Source: Pseudomonadaceae bacterium
Lineage (GTDB): Bacteria; Pseudomonadota; Alphaproteobacteria; UBA2136; UBA6156
DNA: 10,139 nucleotides
Reading direction: 5' to 3'
Assembly (NCBI GenBank): GCA_947464215.1
Contig: CANHVX010000029.1
Span: 1 to 10,139, forward strand
Position 1 is the first letter of the stretch. Every line of letters begins with the position of its first letter. Both the position numbers and the translations under genes were made by a program. Below, piece by piece: positions 1-6,117 of the stretch. The notes under the pieces are model-generated. The model was not told the DNA's origin, ran no database searches, and saw nothing but the letters and a program-made list of their open reading frames with translations.

Positions 1-165
1 AAATCCATCCGCATCAAACCCGAGGCCATGGACGCCTCCGATCCCTCCTTGCTGGAAGATCTGGTCAAGGCCGCCTTTGCCGATGCACTCACCAAGGCAA
101 ACGAGCTCACCAAGGCGAAGATGAGCGCCGTCACCGGCGGCCTCAGCATTCCAGGCATCCTTTAA
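1..165 (+). CDS. ybaB: YbaB/EbfC nucleoid-associated protein, 3' end only
   Basis: This is the last 54 codons of a gene that begins before the window. The frame is open from base 1 to a TAA at 163-165. The visible part starts KSIRIKPEAM, continues through a helix with LLEDLVKAAFADAL, and ends in a flexible tail (VTGGLSIPGIL). This matches the C-terminal half of the YbaB/EbfC family: a beta strand, then the long helix that forms the tweezer-like dimer arm, then a Gly/Pro-rich end. Family members are small DNA-binding proteins that coat the nucleoid. The gene lies 14 bases upstream of recR, and dnaX-ybaB-recR is one of the most conserved bacterial gene orders, which strengthens the call. The N-terminal half cannot be assessed. 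Confidence 0.88.
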   Translation, partial: KSIRIKPEAMDASDPSLLEDLVKAAFADALTKANELTKAKMSAVTGGLSIPGIL

Positions 166-179
166 GCGCACGGTTGGCG

Positions 180-797
180 ATGCAGGCCCTCAACACACTG
201 CTGCGCACCCTGGCAAAACTGCCGGGCATGGGCCCGCGCAGTGCGCAGCGGGTGGCGTTGCATGTGTTGGCCGAACCGTCGCGGCTCACGGGGCTCGTGC
301 AGGCGCTGGCCGATGCCGCCACCAAACTCGGCACCTGCCCGCAGTGCGGCAATCTGGCCGAGAAACCCGAGGCCGAGGCGACCGCTTTGTGTCCCATCTG
401 CGCCAACCCCGCGCGTGCCACCGGGGTTATTTGCGTGGTCGAAGGGGTGGCCGATATCTGGGCCATGGAAAAGGGCGGCACCTTTGGCGGCCACTATCAC
501 GTGCTGGGGGGGGTGGTGTCGGCGTTGCAGGGTGTGGGCCCGGCGCAGTTGCGGTTGGGGCAGTTGGCCGGGCGGCTGCAAAGCGCCCATCCTCCGGTCA
601 CCGAGGTCATTTTGGCACTCGGTGCCAGCATCGAAGGGCAAACCACCGGGCACTTGGTGGCCGAGATGGTGCACCGCGATGCGCCCAAGGCCATCGTCAC
701 CAGCCTGGCCAAGGGGATGCCGGTCGGCGCCAATGTCGATTATCTCGATGAAAGCACGCTCACGCTGGCTCTCCAGCACCGCCAACCTTTGGCCTGA
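180..797 (+). CDS. recR: Recombination mediator protein RecR
   Basis: RecR forms a ring-shaped clamp with RecO and RecF that loads RecA at single-strand gaps, in the cytosol. From the ATG at 180 the product is 205 residues, the usual family length (about 200). Domains in order: a helix-hairpin-helix region at residues 8-30 (LAKLPGMGPRSAQRVALHVL), a four-cysteine zinc finger (C53, C56, C71, C74, as CPQC and CPIC), a Toprim domain from about 81 with E88 in CVVEG, and the signature C-terminal KGMPVGANVDYLDESTL followed by ALQHR. All key residues are present. An in-frame TTG at 174 would add two residues. Neither start has a strong ribosome binding site, so ATG was preferred. The gene follows ybaB by 14 bases and is probably co-transcribed with it. 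Confidence 0.96.
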   Translation: MQALNTLLRTLAKLPGMGPRSAQRVALHVLAEPSRLTGLVQALADAATKLGTCPQCGNLAEKPEAEATALCPICANPARATGVICVVEGVADIWAMEKGGTFGGHYHVLGGVVSALQGVGPAQLRLGQLAGRLQSAHPPVTEVILALGASIEGQTTGHLVAEMVHRDAPKAIVTSLAKGMPVGANVDYLDESTLTLALQHRQPLA

Positions 798-828
798 ATC
801 TGCGGCAAAAACCACACACCTACCGGGC

Positions 829-847
829 TGTCAGGGGGGTGTCAGGG
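829..847 (+). repeat. Direct repeat TGTCAGGG, two copies 11 bases apart
   Basis: Two exact copies of the octamer TGTCAGGG lie at 829-836 and 840-847, so their starts are one helical turn apart. They sit 8 bases upstream of the candidate -35 box for rsfS. That position and spacing would suit an activator or a dimeric regulator binding one face of the helix. The surroundings are G-rich, so chance is possible. No regulator is known from the sequence alone. Confidence 0.35.
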
Positions 848-855
848 AAAGGGGG

Positions 856-883
856 TTGAAATTATCCCCAAGCGGCATAAAAT
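856..883 (+). promoter_or_regulatory. Candidate sigma70-type promoter for rsfS-rlmH-envC
   Basis: TTGAAA at 856-861 matches five of six bases of the -35 consensus. TAAAAT at 878-883 matches five of six of the -10 consensus, and the spacer is 16 bases. The AT-rich -10 area stands out in a GC-rich gap. Initiation would fall near 890, giving a leader of about 60 bases before the rsfS ATG at 953. The rest of the 155-base gap between recR and rsfS shows no gene and no clear terminator for recR. Confidence 0.5.
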
Positions 884-952
884 AACAGCAGATGACGGTC
901 CTTCGCCCCATCCTCTCCCCATCAACCCTCCGCAAGAGGACATCTCGCACAT

Positions 953-1354
953 ATGGCTCCTTCTGGCACTGGTCCTGCGCGTAAACGCGTGCTTTCATCA
1001 ACCGCTGCGGCCAAAGCCGCACCGCCTGCCGAGCCACATGCCCCCCCGCCCCTGTTAAAAACAGTCGTCGATGCCCTGGAAGACCACAAAGCGCTCGATA
1101 TTGCCATTTTGCCGCTGCACGGCAAGGCCAGCTTCACCGATTATATGGTTATCGCCAGCGGCACCAGCACGCGCCACGTGGCCAGCATGGCCAAGGGGGT
1201 GGCTGAAAAGGCCCCGCACACTATTCTAGGGCTCGAAGGGCTCCCGGCGGCCGAATGGGTCTGTGCCGATATGGGCGGTATTGTGGTGCATCTGTTCGTG
1301 CCCGAAAAGCGTGCGCTGTATAACCTCGAAAAACTCTGGAGCTTCCCGTTCTAA
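953..1354 (+). CDS. rsfS: Ribosomal silencing factor RsfS
   Basis: RsfS (RsfA, Iojap family) binds ribosomal protein uL14 on the large subunit and blocks subunit joining when cells starve. The product is 133 residues. The family core runs from about residue 34 to 133: TVVDALEDHKALDI, the signature FTDYMVIASGTSTRHV at 61-76 with a following MAKGV, then EWVCADMGGIVVHLF and the closing YNLEKLW. The first 33 residues (MAPSGTGPARKRV, then Ala/Pro-rich) precede the core and are probably disordered. No internal start in the core is better, and the ATG at 953 has an AAGAGGA at 934-940, though at a rather long 12-base spacing. The gene lies 18 bases before rlmH, its usual partner, so the two are likely co-transcribed. 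Confidence 0.95.
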   Translation: MAPSGTGPARKRVLSSTAAAKAAPPAEPHAPPPLLKTVVDALEDHKALDIAILPLHGKASFTDYMVIASGTSTRHVASMAKGVAEKAPHTILGLEGLPAAEWVCADMGGIVVHLFVPEKRALYNLEKLWSFPF

Positions 1355-1372
1355 AGCCGTAAGAGGGGAGAT

Positions 1373-1828
1373 ATGAAAACCCTTGTCTTGGCCACCGGCA
1401 CCTGCCGGAATGCCCCTATGTTGGCCCTCGAGGCCGAGTATTACAGCCGCATCCCCGCCCCCCTGCGCCCGGTGGTGAAAGAACTGCCCGATGGCCCCAC
1501 CGCTGCCCATACCGAGGCCGCGCAACGCAAGGCACTCCAGGGCGTCAAAGGGGCTATGGTGGTGATGCTCGACGAAACCGGGCAACAATTCACCAGCCGT
1601 GCCTTTGCCGAAACGCTGAACGACGCCGCCACCCGCGGCACAAAACATCTGGTGTTTCTTATCGGCGGGGCCGAGGGGTTAAGCACCGCCATCAAAGCCG
1701 AGGCGGCGTGGGTCATGGGTCTGGGCAAGTTCACGCTGCCGCACCAGTTGGTGCGGGTGGTGCTGGCCGAGCAGCTGTATCGCGCCCATACGCTTATCAC
1801 CGGGCATCCCTATCATCGGGGCGGATAA
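1373..1828 (+). CDS. rlmH: 23S rRNA (pseudouridine1915-N3)-methyltransferase RlmH
   Basis: RlmH is a SPOUT-class methyltransferase that uses SAM to methylate pseudouridine 1915 in helix 69 of 23S rRNA on assembled 70S ribosomes. The 151-residue product is close to the E. coli length of 155. Hallmarks are LDETGQQFTSRAFA at 66-79, the SAM-binding knot loop FLIGGAEG at 95-102, the C-terminal knot segment LPHQLVRVVLAEQLYRA, and the terminal HPYHR at 145-149, which contributes to the active site. The ATG at 1373 is preceded by AGAGGGGAG at 1362-1370, a good ribosome binding site. It sits 18 bases after rsfS, an arrangement conserved across bacteria. All motifs appear intact. Confidence 0.97.
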   Translation: MKTLVLATGTCRNAPMLALEAEYYSRIPAPLRPVVKELPDGPTAAHTEAAQRKALQGVKGAMVVMLDETGQQFTSRAFAETLNDAATRGTKHLVFLIGGAEGLSTAIKAEAAWVMGLGKFTLPHQLVRVVLAEQLYRAHTLITGHPYHRGG

Positions 1829-1861
1829 TCCCTCTTCACGGCCGCGTATCTTTCGCCTAAA

Positions 1862-2923
1862 GTGCGCGCCATGTGGGTCTCTTGGGTGTTGATGATAGTG
1901 CTACTGCTGGCGCCCGGCACCGCACCGGCACAAACCCTCACCGCACTGGAAACCACGCTCACGCAAACCGAGTCCCAGCTGCGCAACCTGCAAACACATA
2001 TCGCCACCCAAAAGGCGGCGCATACGCAAGCGGCCCAGCAAGCGCAGGCGCTTACCTACGCACTGCTGCGGATGAAGCAGGTGCCAATGCCGGTGTGGGT
2101 CATCAACCAGCTTCTTAACCCCGCCCACGTGGCCGATAGCCGGTTTTTTGCCCTCACCGCGCAGCAAAGCAGCGCACAAATTGCTACCTTGCACGCGCGC
2201 AATCAATCATTGTTTACGCTGTATGAGAGGGCACAAAACCAGCTCGCCAAGCTCAACACACTGCACACGCAGATGGCGCAGTATGAAGGGCGCAAGGGCC
2301 GCCTGCAACGCGCCCAATTGGCGGCGGCGGGGGTGGCGGCGGGGCAGTTGGCGCAAAAGCTCGCCATGGCGCTCAACAGCCCCACGGTAAGCCCTCCGCC
2401 CCTTACCGATACCTGGGCCGATATCCCCCTCTTCGCCCCCCCCACACCCAGCGCCGTTCCGCGCACCGAACGGGTTATTGCCGCGCAACCCTCATCCACG
2501 GTGGCGGCCGCAACGTCCGCCCCACCCCCATCTGGGGCCACGCTCGCCCCTCCGCCCCTCTCGGGCACACCTTTGGCACGGCCGATGGTCGGCAAGGTGC
2601 TGCAACGCTTCCGCGAGGGCAGCGGCGCCACCGCCGAGGGGGTGGTGCTGGGGGCAAAACCGGGCACACCGGTGGCCACGCGGATGGGGGGAGACGTGCT
2701 TTTCGCCGGCGATTTTCGCCAGTTCGGCGGGGTGGTCATCATCAAATCCGCAACCGATGGCCACGACGAACTGATGGGCGGCCTCGGCACACTCACCGTG
2801 CAGGCGGGGCAGAAGGTTGCGCCGGGGCAGAGTGTGGGCACGCTGGGCGCACAGGGGCGCTTGTATTGGGAGGTTCACCACCGTGGGCAAGCGCGCAATC
2901 CGCTTACCACCTCAGCCCGTTAA
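1862..2923 (+). CDS. EnvC/LdpF-like degenerate LytM protein (amidase activator)
   Basis: This is a secreted peptidoglycan-hydrolase regulator of 353 residues. Residues 1-23 form a signal peptide ending APAQ. Residues 25-170 are mostly coiled coil, rich in Gln, Ala and Leu, with a short break around PMPVWVINQLLNP. A Pro/Ala linker spans about 175-237, and a LytM (M23-type) domain about 238-347. The zinc site is lost: where active enzymes have HxGxD the sequence reads AEGVV (258-262), and HLHWEV is replaced by RLYWEV (333-338). In this family that means no hydrolysis; such proteins activate LytC-type amidases at division (EnvC in E. coli, LdpF in Caulobacter). The GTG at 1862 was chosen because it supplies an Arg to the signal peptide; ATG 1871 would leave none. 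Neither start has a clear ribosome binding site. The gene follows rlmH by 33 bases. Confidence 0.87.
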   Translation: MRAMWVSWVLMIVLLLAPGTAPAQTLTALETTLTQTESQLRNLQTHIATQKAAHTQAAQQAQALTYALLRMKQVPMPVWVINQLLNPAHVADSRFFALTAQQSSAQIATLHARNQSLFTLYERAQNQLAKLNTLHTQMAQYEGRKGRLQRAQLAAAGVAAGQLAQKLAMALNSPTVSPPPLTDTWADIPLFAPPTPSAVPRTERVIAAQPSSTVAAATSAPPPSGATLAPPPLSGTPLARPMVGKVLQRFREGSGATAEGVVLGAKPGTPVATRMGGDVLFAGDFRQFGGVVIIKSATDGHDELMGGLGTLTVQAGQKVAPGQSVGTLGAQGRLYWEVHHRGQARNPLTTSAR

Positions 2924-2927
2924 GGGG

Positions 2928-2946
2928 TAAGGGCGCGGTGCCCTTA
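2928..2946. terminator. Hairpin between convergent genes, possible two-way terminator
   Basis: TAAGGGC (2928-2934) and GCCCTTA (2940-2946) form a perfect 7-bp stem around a 5-base loop, GCGGT. It begins 4 bases after the envC-like stop and includes, in its right arm, the TAA stop (2944-2946) of the opposing membrane-protein gene. Symmetry and position in a convergent gap suit a bidirectional terminator. No long U-run follows on either strand, so intrinsic termination would be weak and the call is tentative. Confidence 0.4.
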
Positions 2947-3360
2947 TTCACCGCTTTGGTGTTGGCGCCAGATAAAATCAATCACCGCATTCAGGCCAAG
3001 CAGGGCCACGGCGGCCACGCCGGTGCCAATCACCCACAGCAGGGGCTTTTGGGCTATGAACATCCCGGCCCCCATAGCGGCCACATTCAGCCAGCTGCGG
3101 CCAAGGGCCATGCCAAGGCCTAAAATAAGCCCGAGTTTGATACCTTCAAACAATCCGCCGCCAGAAATCCCCATCACCACGCCCAGCATCACATGGCTCA
3201 GCGCCCAAAAGGCAGGGATAAACAAGGCAGCACCCATAACGCCATACGTGATGTAAGGGTGAATCGGGTGGCCATACCAGGCGCCCGCGGGGGCCAGATA
3301 ATTGGCGGTTAAGGCCATCACAGCAAGGGCCAACAGCACAGAAATGCCTATACGGAACAT
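2944..3360 (-). CDS. Small multi-pass membrane protein, unknown function
   Basis: I do not recognise this 138-residue protein. It is strongly hydrophobic, with clear helices at about residues 4-23, 38-62 and 107-131. A Gly/Ala-rich middle (about 66-103) could hold one or two more short helices. That middle contains GISGGGLFEGIKLGLILGLG, with closely spaced glycines as in tight helix packing or a re-entrant loop. Few charges occur except at the C-terminal tail (WRQHQSGE). Two histidines in YGHPIHPY (29-36) lie in the first loop. The gene is last in the minus-strand cluster, 18 bases after the M23 peptidase gene, so it is probably co-transcribed and may act at the envelope. It could equally be an unrelated passenger. 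The ATG at 3358-3360 has only a weak AGG upstream. Confidence 0.72.
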   Translation of the reverse strand: MFRIGISVLLALAVMALTANYLAPAGAWYGHPIHPYITYGVMGAALFIPAFWALSHVMLGVVMGISGGGLFEGIKLGLILGLGMALGRSWLNVAAMGAGMFIAQKPLLWVIGTGVAAVALLGLNAVIDFIWRQHQSGE

Positions 3361-3378
3361 GGGCCTATGCTAGGGCAA

Positions 3379-4275
3379 TCAGGGGTTGCGGGCAACACCG
3401 TTTGCGGGGCGTCGGGGGGGGAGCCAGCCGGCGGGGTCAATCGCCACCTCGTGCCAATACATGCCCCAATGCAAATGGGGCCCGCTGCTGCGGCCGGTGG
3501 TGCCTACGGCACCAAGGCGCTCGCCCGCCTTCACCAGCTGCCCGGGCTGCACATCCATGCGCGAAAGGTGGGCATACACGGTGGTAAGCCCGGCACCATG
3601 GTCCAGCATAATCAGGTTGCCGCTCATAAAGGTGTCGCGGGCCAGGCGCACCACAGCGTCGGCGGGGGCTACCACGGGCGTGCCGGTGGGGTTGGCAAAA
3701 TCAATGCCTTTGTGCCACGAACGCTCTTGGCCGTTGTAAGCACGGCGGCTGCCATAAACGCCGGTTACGGCACCGGGTGCAGGTTGCACAAAGGGCATCG
3801 CAAAACCCACCCCCGCCTCGGCGGCCGGGCGTATCGTGGCGGCCATGGCGGCCCGGCGGGCGGCGGCGGTGGCGGCGTTGTCGCGGGCCATGCGTGCCTG
3901 CTGCACGGGGTCGGGGTTCACGTGGGCCTTTGCAATGTTTTTCACGTTCTGGGTGGCATAGGTGCGGGGTTCTAGCACCAGGGTTTGCACACCGCAGGGC
4001 GTGGGGGTGGGCGGGCAAATTTTCACCCACACACGGGGGCCGGCAAAGCGGTCAAATCCCACCAATACACGGTTATCCACCACAGGCACCGGGCGGTTGG
4101 CTACCGTCACGGCCGAACCCGAGGGCACCTCCGCCAACCAGAACCCTCCGGGGCGGATATCCTGCCGCACCACGCGCACACCAGCGGGCACAGCGGCGTG
4201 GGCCACATCCACGGCCAGCACAGAGGCCATCACACAGGCCAGCATCACGGTTCCCAGCAGGCAGAAGAGTCTCAT
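3379..4275 (-). CDS. Secreted M23 family metallopeptidase (LytM domain, active site intact)
   Basis: This is a predicted zinc endopeptidase that cuts peptide cross-links in periplasmic peptidoglycan; 298 residues. Residues 1-27 are a Sec signal peptide (cleavage near VAHA-A). Residues 30-115 form a beta-rich domain beginning VRQDIRPGGF, as seen in many alphaproteobacterial M23 proteins. A helical Ala/Arg-rich linker spans about 118-150, and the catalytic domain about 160-285. Zinc and catalytic residues are present: H188 and D192 in HKGIDF, H236 in YAHLS, and H267 and H269 in GPHLHWG. C87 and C94 (CPPTPTPC) could form a disulfide. A cysteine at residue 14 inside the signal peptide is not a good lipobox. 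The ATG overlaps the xseA stop by four bases (ATGA), implying translational coupling. The exact bond cleaved cannot be told. Confidence 0.92.
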   Translation of the reverse strand: MRLFCLLGTVMLACVMASVLAVDVAHAAVPAGVRVVRQDIRPGGFWLAEVPSGSAVTVANRPVPVVDNRVLVGFDRFAGPRVWVKICPPTPTPCGVQTLVLEPRTYATQNVKNIAKAHVNPDPVQQARMARDNAATAAARRAAMAATIRPAAEAGVGFAMPFVQPAPGAVTGVYGSRRAYNGQERSWHKGIDFANPTGTPVVAPADAVVRLARDTFMSGNLIMLDHGAGLTTVYAHLSRMDVQPGQLVKAGERLGAVGTTGRSSGPHLHWGMYWHEVAIDPAGWLPPRRPANGVARNP

Positions 4276-5474
4276 CGAACATGTCCCGGTATGTGTTCAT
4301 CCAAGGTGCCCTGGCGGCGGCCATCGGCAAACACCAGCGTAATGGGCCCCGCCGGCGCGGTGGCGCGGGTCAGGGTGGTGTCACCGCGCAGCACACGCAC
4401 AAAACCGCGTTGGAGGGGCATAGAAGGGTCATGGGCGGCCAGCACACGTGCCAAGGTGTCTACACGTTCTTTCAGGCGTAAAACGCGGGCGGGGGCGGCC
4501 TGTATCAGGCGGTCGCCGAGCATCTGCACGCGGTCATGGGCCTGCAGCAGCATGCGCTGGGGGTCTGGCAGCAGCCGTTGCAGGTGGCTCAGCTGCTCTC
4601 GGCGGCGGCGTATCAGCTGGCGCGCACCGCGCAACATGCGGGTGTGGGCACCGTCCAGCATGGCCAGCAAATCTTCCCGCACGGGCACGGCCATTTCGGC
4701 GGCGGCGGTGGGGGTGGGGGCGCGCACGTCGGCGGCAAAATCACACAGCGTCACATCGGGCTCATGCCCCACGCCCGAGATAACCGGAATCGCACTCGCC
4801 ACCACGGCGCGCACCACAAGCTCGCTGTTAAAGGGCATCAGGTCCTCAAAACTTCCACCTCCACGGGCAACCACAATCACATCGGGGCGGCGTGCGGGGG
4901 GCAAGGCATTCAGGGCAGCGATGGCGTCGGCAATCTGGCGGTCGGCGCCGGTGCCTTGCACGGCGGTGGGGGCCAACACCACGGGGCGCGGGCAGCGGGC
5001 GGCAATGCGGGCCAGCATATCGTGCACCACGGCCCCGGTCGGGCTGGTCACCAACCCAATACGGGTGGGCAGAAAGGGTAAAGGCCGCTTGCGGTCACGG
5101 TCGAACAACCCCTCCGCCATAAGTTTGTGCTTCAGGGCGTCCAGCTGTTGCATCAGCACGCCCAAGCCAGCGGGCTCAAGGCTGTCTACTTTTATCTGGT
5201 ATTTGCTTTGCAACGGGTAAGTGGTCACCACACCGCGCACCACCACTTGGTCACCATGCTGGGGTATATGCGCCCAGCGGCTCACCACGTCGCGCCACGC
5301 CACCAGGCTTATCACGGCGCCGCTGTCTTTCAGGTCGGCATAGAAGTGCCCGCTCGCGTGCACCCCGGCCTTGCTCAGTTCACCCAATACGGCCACGCGG
5401 CCCAGGTCTTCCACCTGGGCTTTTACGTGTCCGGCCAACGCCGAAACGGTCAGAACATCGCGCGCCGGAGGCAT
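4272..5474 (-). CDS. xseA: Exodeoxyribonuclease VII large subunit XseA
   Basis: XseA is the catalytic subunit of exonuclease VII, which degrades single-stranded DNA from both ends in the cytosol during mismatch and damage repair. The product is 400 residues, somewhat shorter than E. coli (456), mainly in the C-terminal helical part. An OB-fold occupies about 8-100 (LTVSALAGHVK, then ASGHFYADLKD). The catalytic core about 130-270 has GLVTSPTGAVVHDM (140-153, with D152), ARGGGSFEDLMPFN (203-216) and SGVGHEPDVTLCDFAADVRA followed by PTPTAAAE (to 260), with H237 and D240. These correspond to residues proposed as catalytic in E. coli. A helical region (270-345) follows, then the terminal PLQRGFVRV. 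The ATG overlaps the stop of the upstream MotE-like gene by one base (TGATG). The small subunit gene xseB is not in the window. Confidence 0.96.
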   Translation of the reverse strand: MPPARDVLTVSALAGHVKAQVEDLGRVAVLGELSKAGVHASGHFYADLKDSGAVISLVAWRDVVSRWAHIPQHGDQVVVRGVVTTYPLQSKYQIKVDSLEPAGLGVLMQQLDALKHKLMAEGLFDRDRKRPLPFLPTRIGLVTSPTGAVVHDMLARIAARCPRPVVLAPTAVQGTGADRQIADAIAALNALPPARRPDVIVVARGGGSFEDLMPFNSELVVRAVVASAIPVISGVGHEPDVTLCDFAADVRAPTPTAAAEMAVPVREDLLAMLDGAHTRMLRGARQLIRRRREQLSHLQRLLPDPQRMLLQAHDRVQMLGDRLIQAAPARVLRLKERVDTLARVLAAHDPSMPLQRGFVRVLRGDTTLTRATAPAGPITLVFADGRRQGTLDEHIPGHVR

Positions 5475-6115
5475 CAGAAACTCGCCGAAACCGGCTCCGC
5501 CCCACTCACACCCACGGGGCCGATATCCGGCGGCGTAGTTTTGTCGGCCATCATTTCACTCAAGTAGCGGGCTTTGGCGGGGTCGAGGGCTTCCATAATT
5601 TTCCCACCCCGTTTGGCCGGCATTTTGTTAAGGATATCCAACACAATCGCATTGTCCAACTTATTGAGAACGCCCGCCGCCACCGCAGGTTTCATGGCGC
5701 CGTACATGGCCGCCAATTGGTCAATATCTTTGTCATCCTTGCCCGAAACGTTAGCCAACAGCTTTTCCAGTTCCGCTTTCAGGGCATTCAGCTCGCCCAC
5801 ACGGGCATTCAGACGTTGTTCCATCAGGTCCACCAGCTTTTCGCGCAGTTCCAGGGCCTGTTCACGGCGGTCCAGTTCGGTGCGGCGTTGGTCAAGCTCC
5901 ATCAGCAATTGGGCTTCGGTGGGGGTGAAGGTGCGCTGCCCACCCACCCGCGCATCATCTGCAATGGTGGAACTGGGGTCAGCGGCAGCCCCCTCGCCTG
6001 TGGCGCCAGCTTTGCCGCCCTCAGCGGGGGCTTCACTGCTTTCGGCCCATATGGGGCATATAAGGCAAAGGCTTGCCAATGCCGCCACCCACACGCCACG
6101 CACCACCATGCCCAT
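5474..6115 (-). CDS. MotE-like periplasmic protein (coiled coil plus MgtE-N-like domain)
   Basis: This is a 213-residue predicted exported protein. Residues 1-24 form a signal peptide or anchor (MGMVVRGVWVAALASLCLIC, then PIWA-ES). Residues 25-62 are a low-complexity Gly/Ala/Glu linker. Residues 66-122 are a charged coiled coil (MELDQRRTELDRREQALELR). Residues 128-190 form a helical module like the MgtE intracellular N domain, with MKPAVAAGVLNKLDNAIVLDIL, NKMPAKRGGKIMEALDP and YLSEMM. This layout is that of MotE, a chaperone for the periplasmic motility protein MotC in rhizobia. No flagellar genes are nearby, so a general envelope role is equally possible. The ATG at 6113-6115 was chosen because AGGAGAC (6124-6130) lies at good spacing; a GTG further up would place 19 odd residues before the signal peptide. 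Confidence 0.8.
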   Translation of the reverse strand: MGMVVRGVWVAALASLCLICPIWAESSEAPAEGGKAGATGEGAAADPSSTIADDARVGGQRTFTPTEAQLLMELDQRRTELDRREQALELREKLVDLMEQRLNARVGELNALKAELEKLLANVSGKDDKDIDQLAAMYGAMKPAVAAGVLNKLDNAIVLDILNKMPAKRGGKIMEALDPAKARYLSEMMADKTTPPDIGPVGVSGAEPVSASF

Positions 6116-6117
6116 GG

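Noticed and set aside
831..1037. Minus-strand open frame across the recR-rsfS gap, 68 codons.
   Set aside because: It overlaps the start of rsfS, has no family features or ribosome binding site, and has composition typical of a reverse-strand shadow.
4234..4236. Cysteine 14 of the M23 peptidase as a lipoprotein attachment site.
   Set aside because: The preceding residues (MLA) do not fit the lipobox well, and the hydrophobic stretch continues after the cysteine to a better signal peptidase I site at VAHA.
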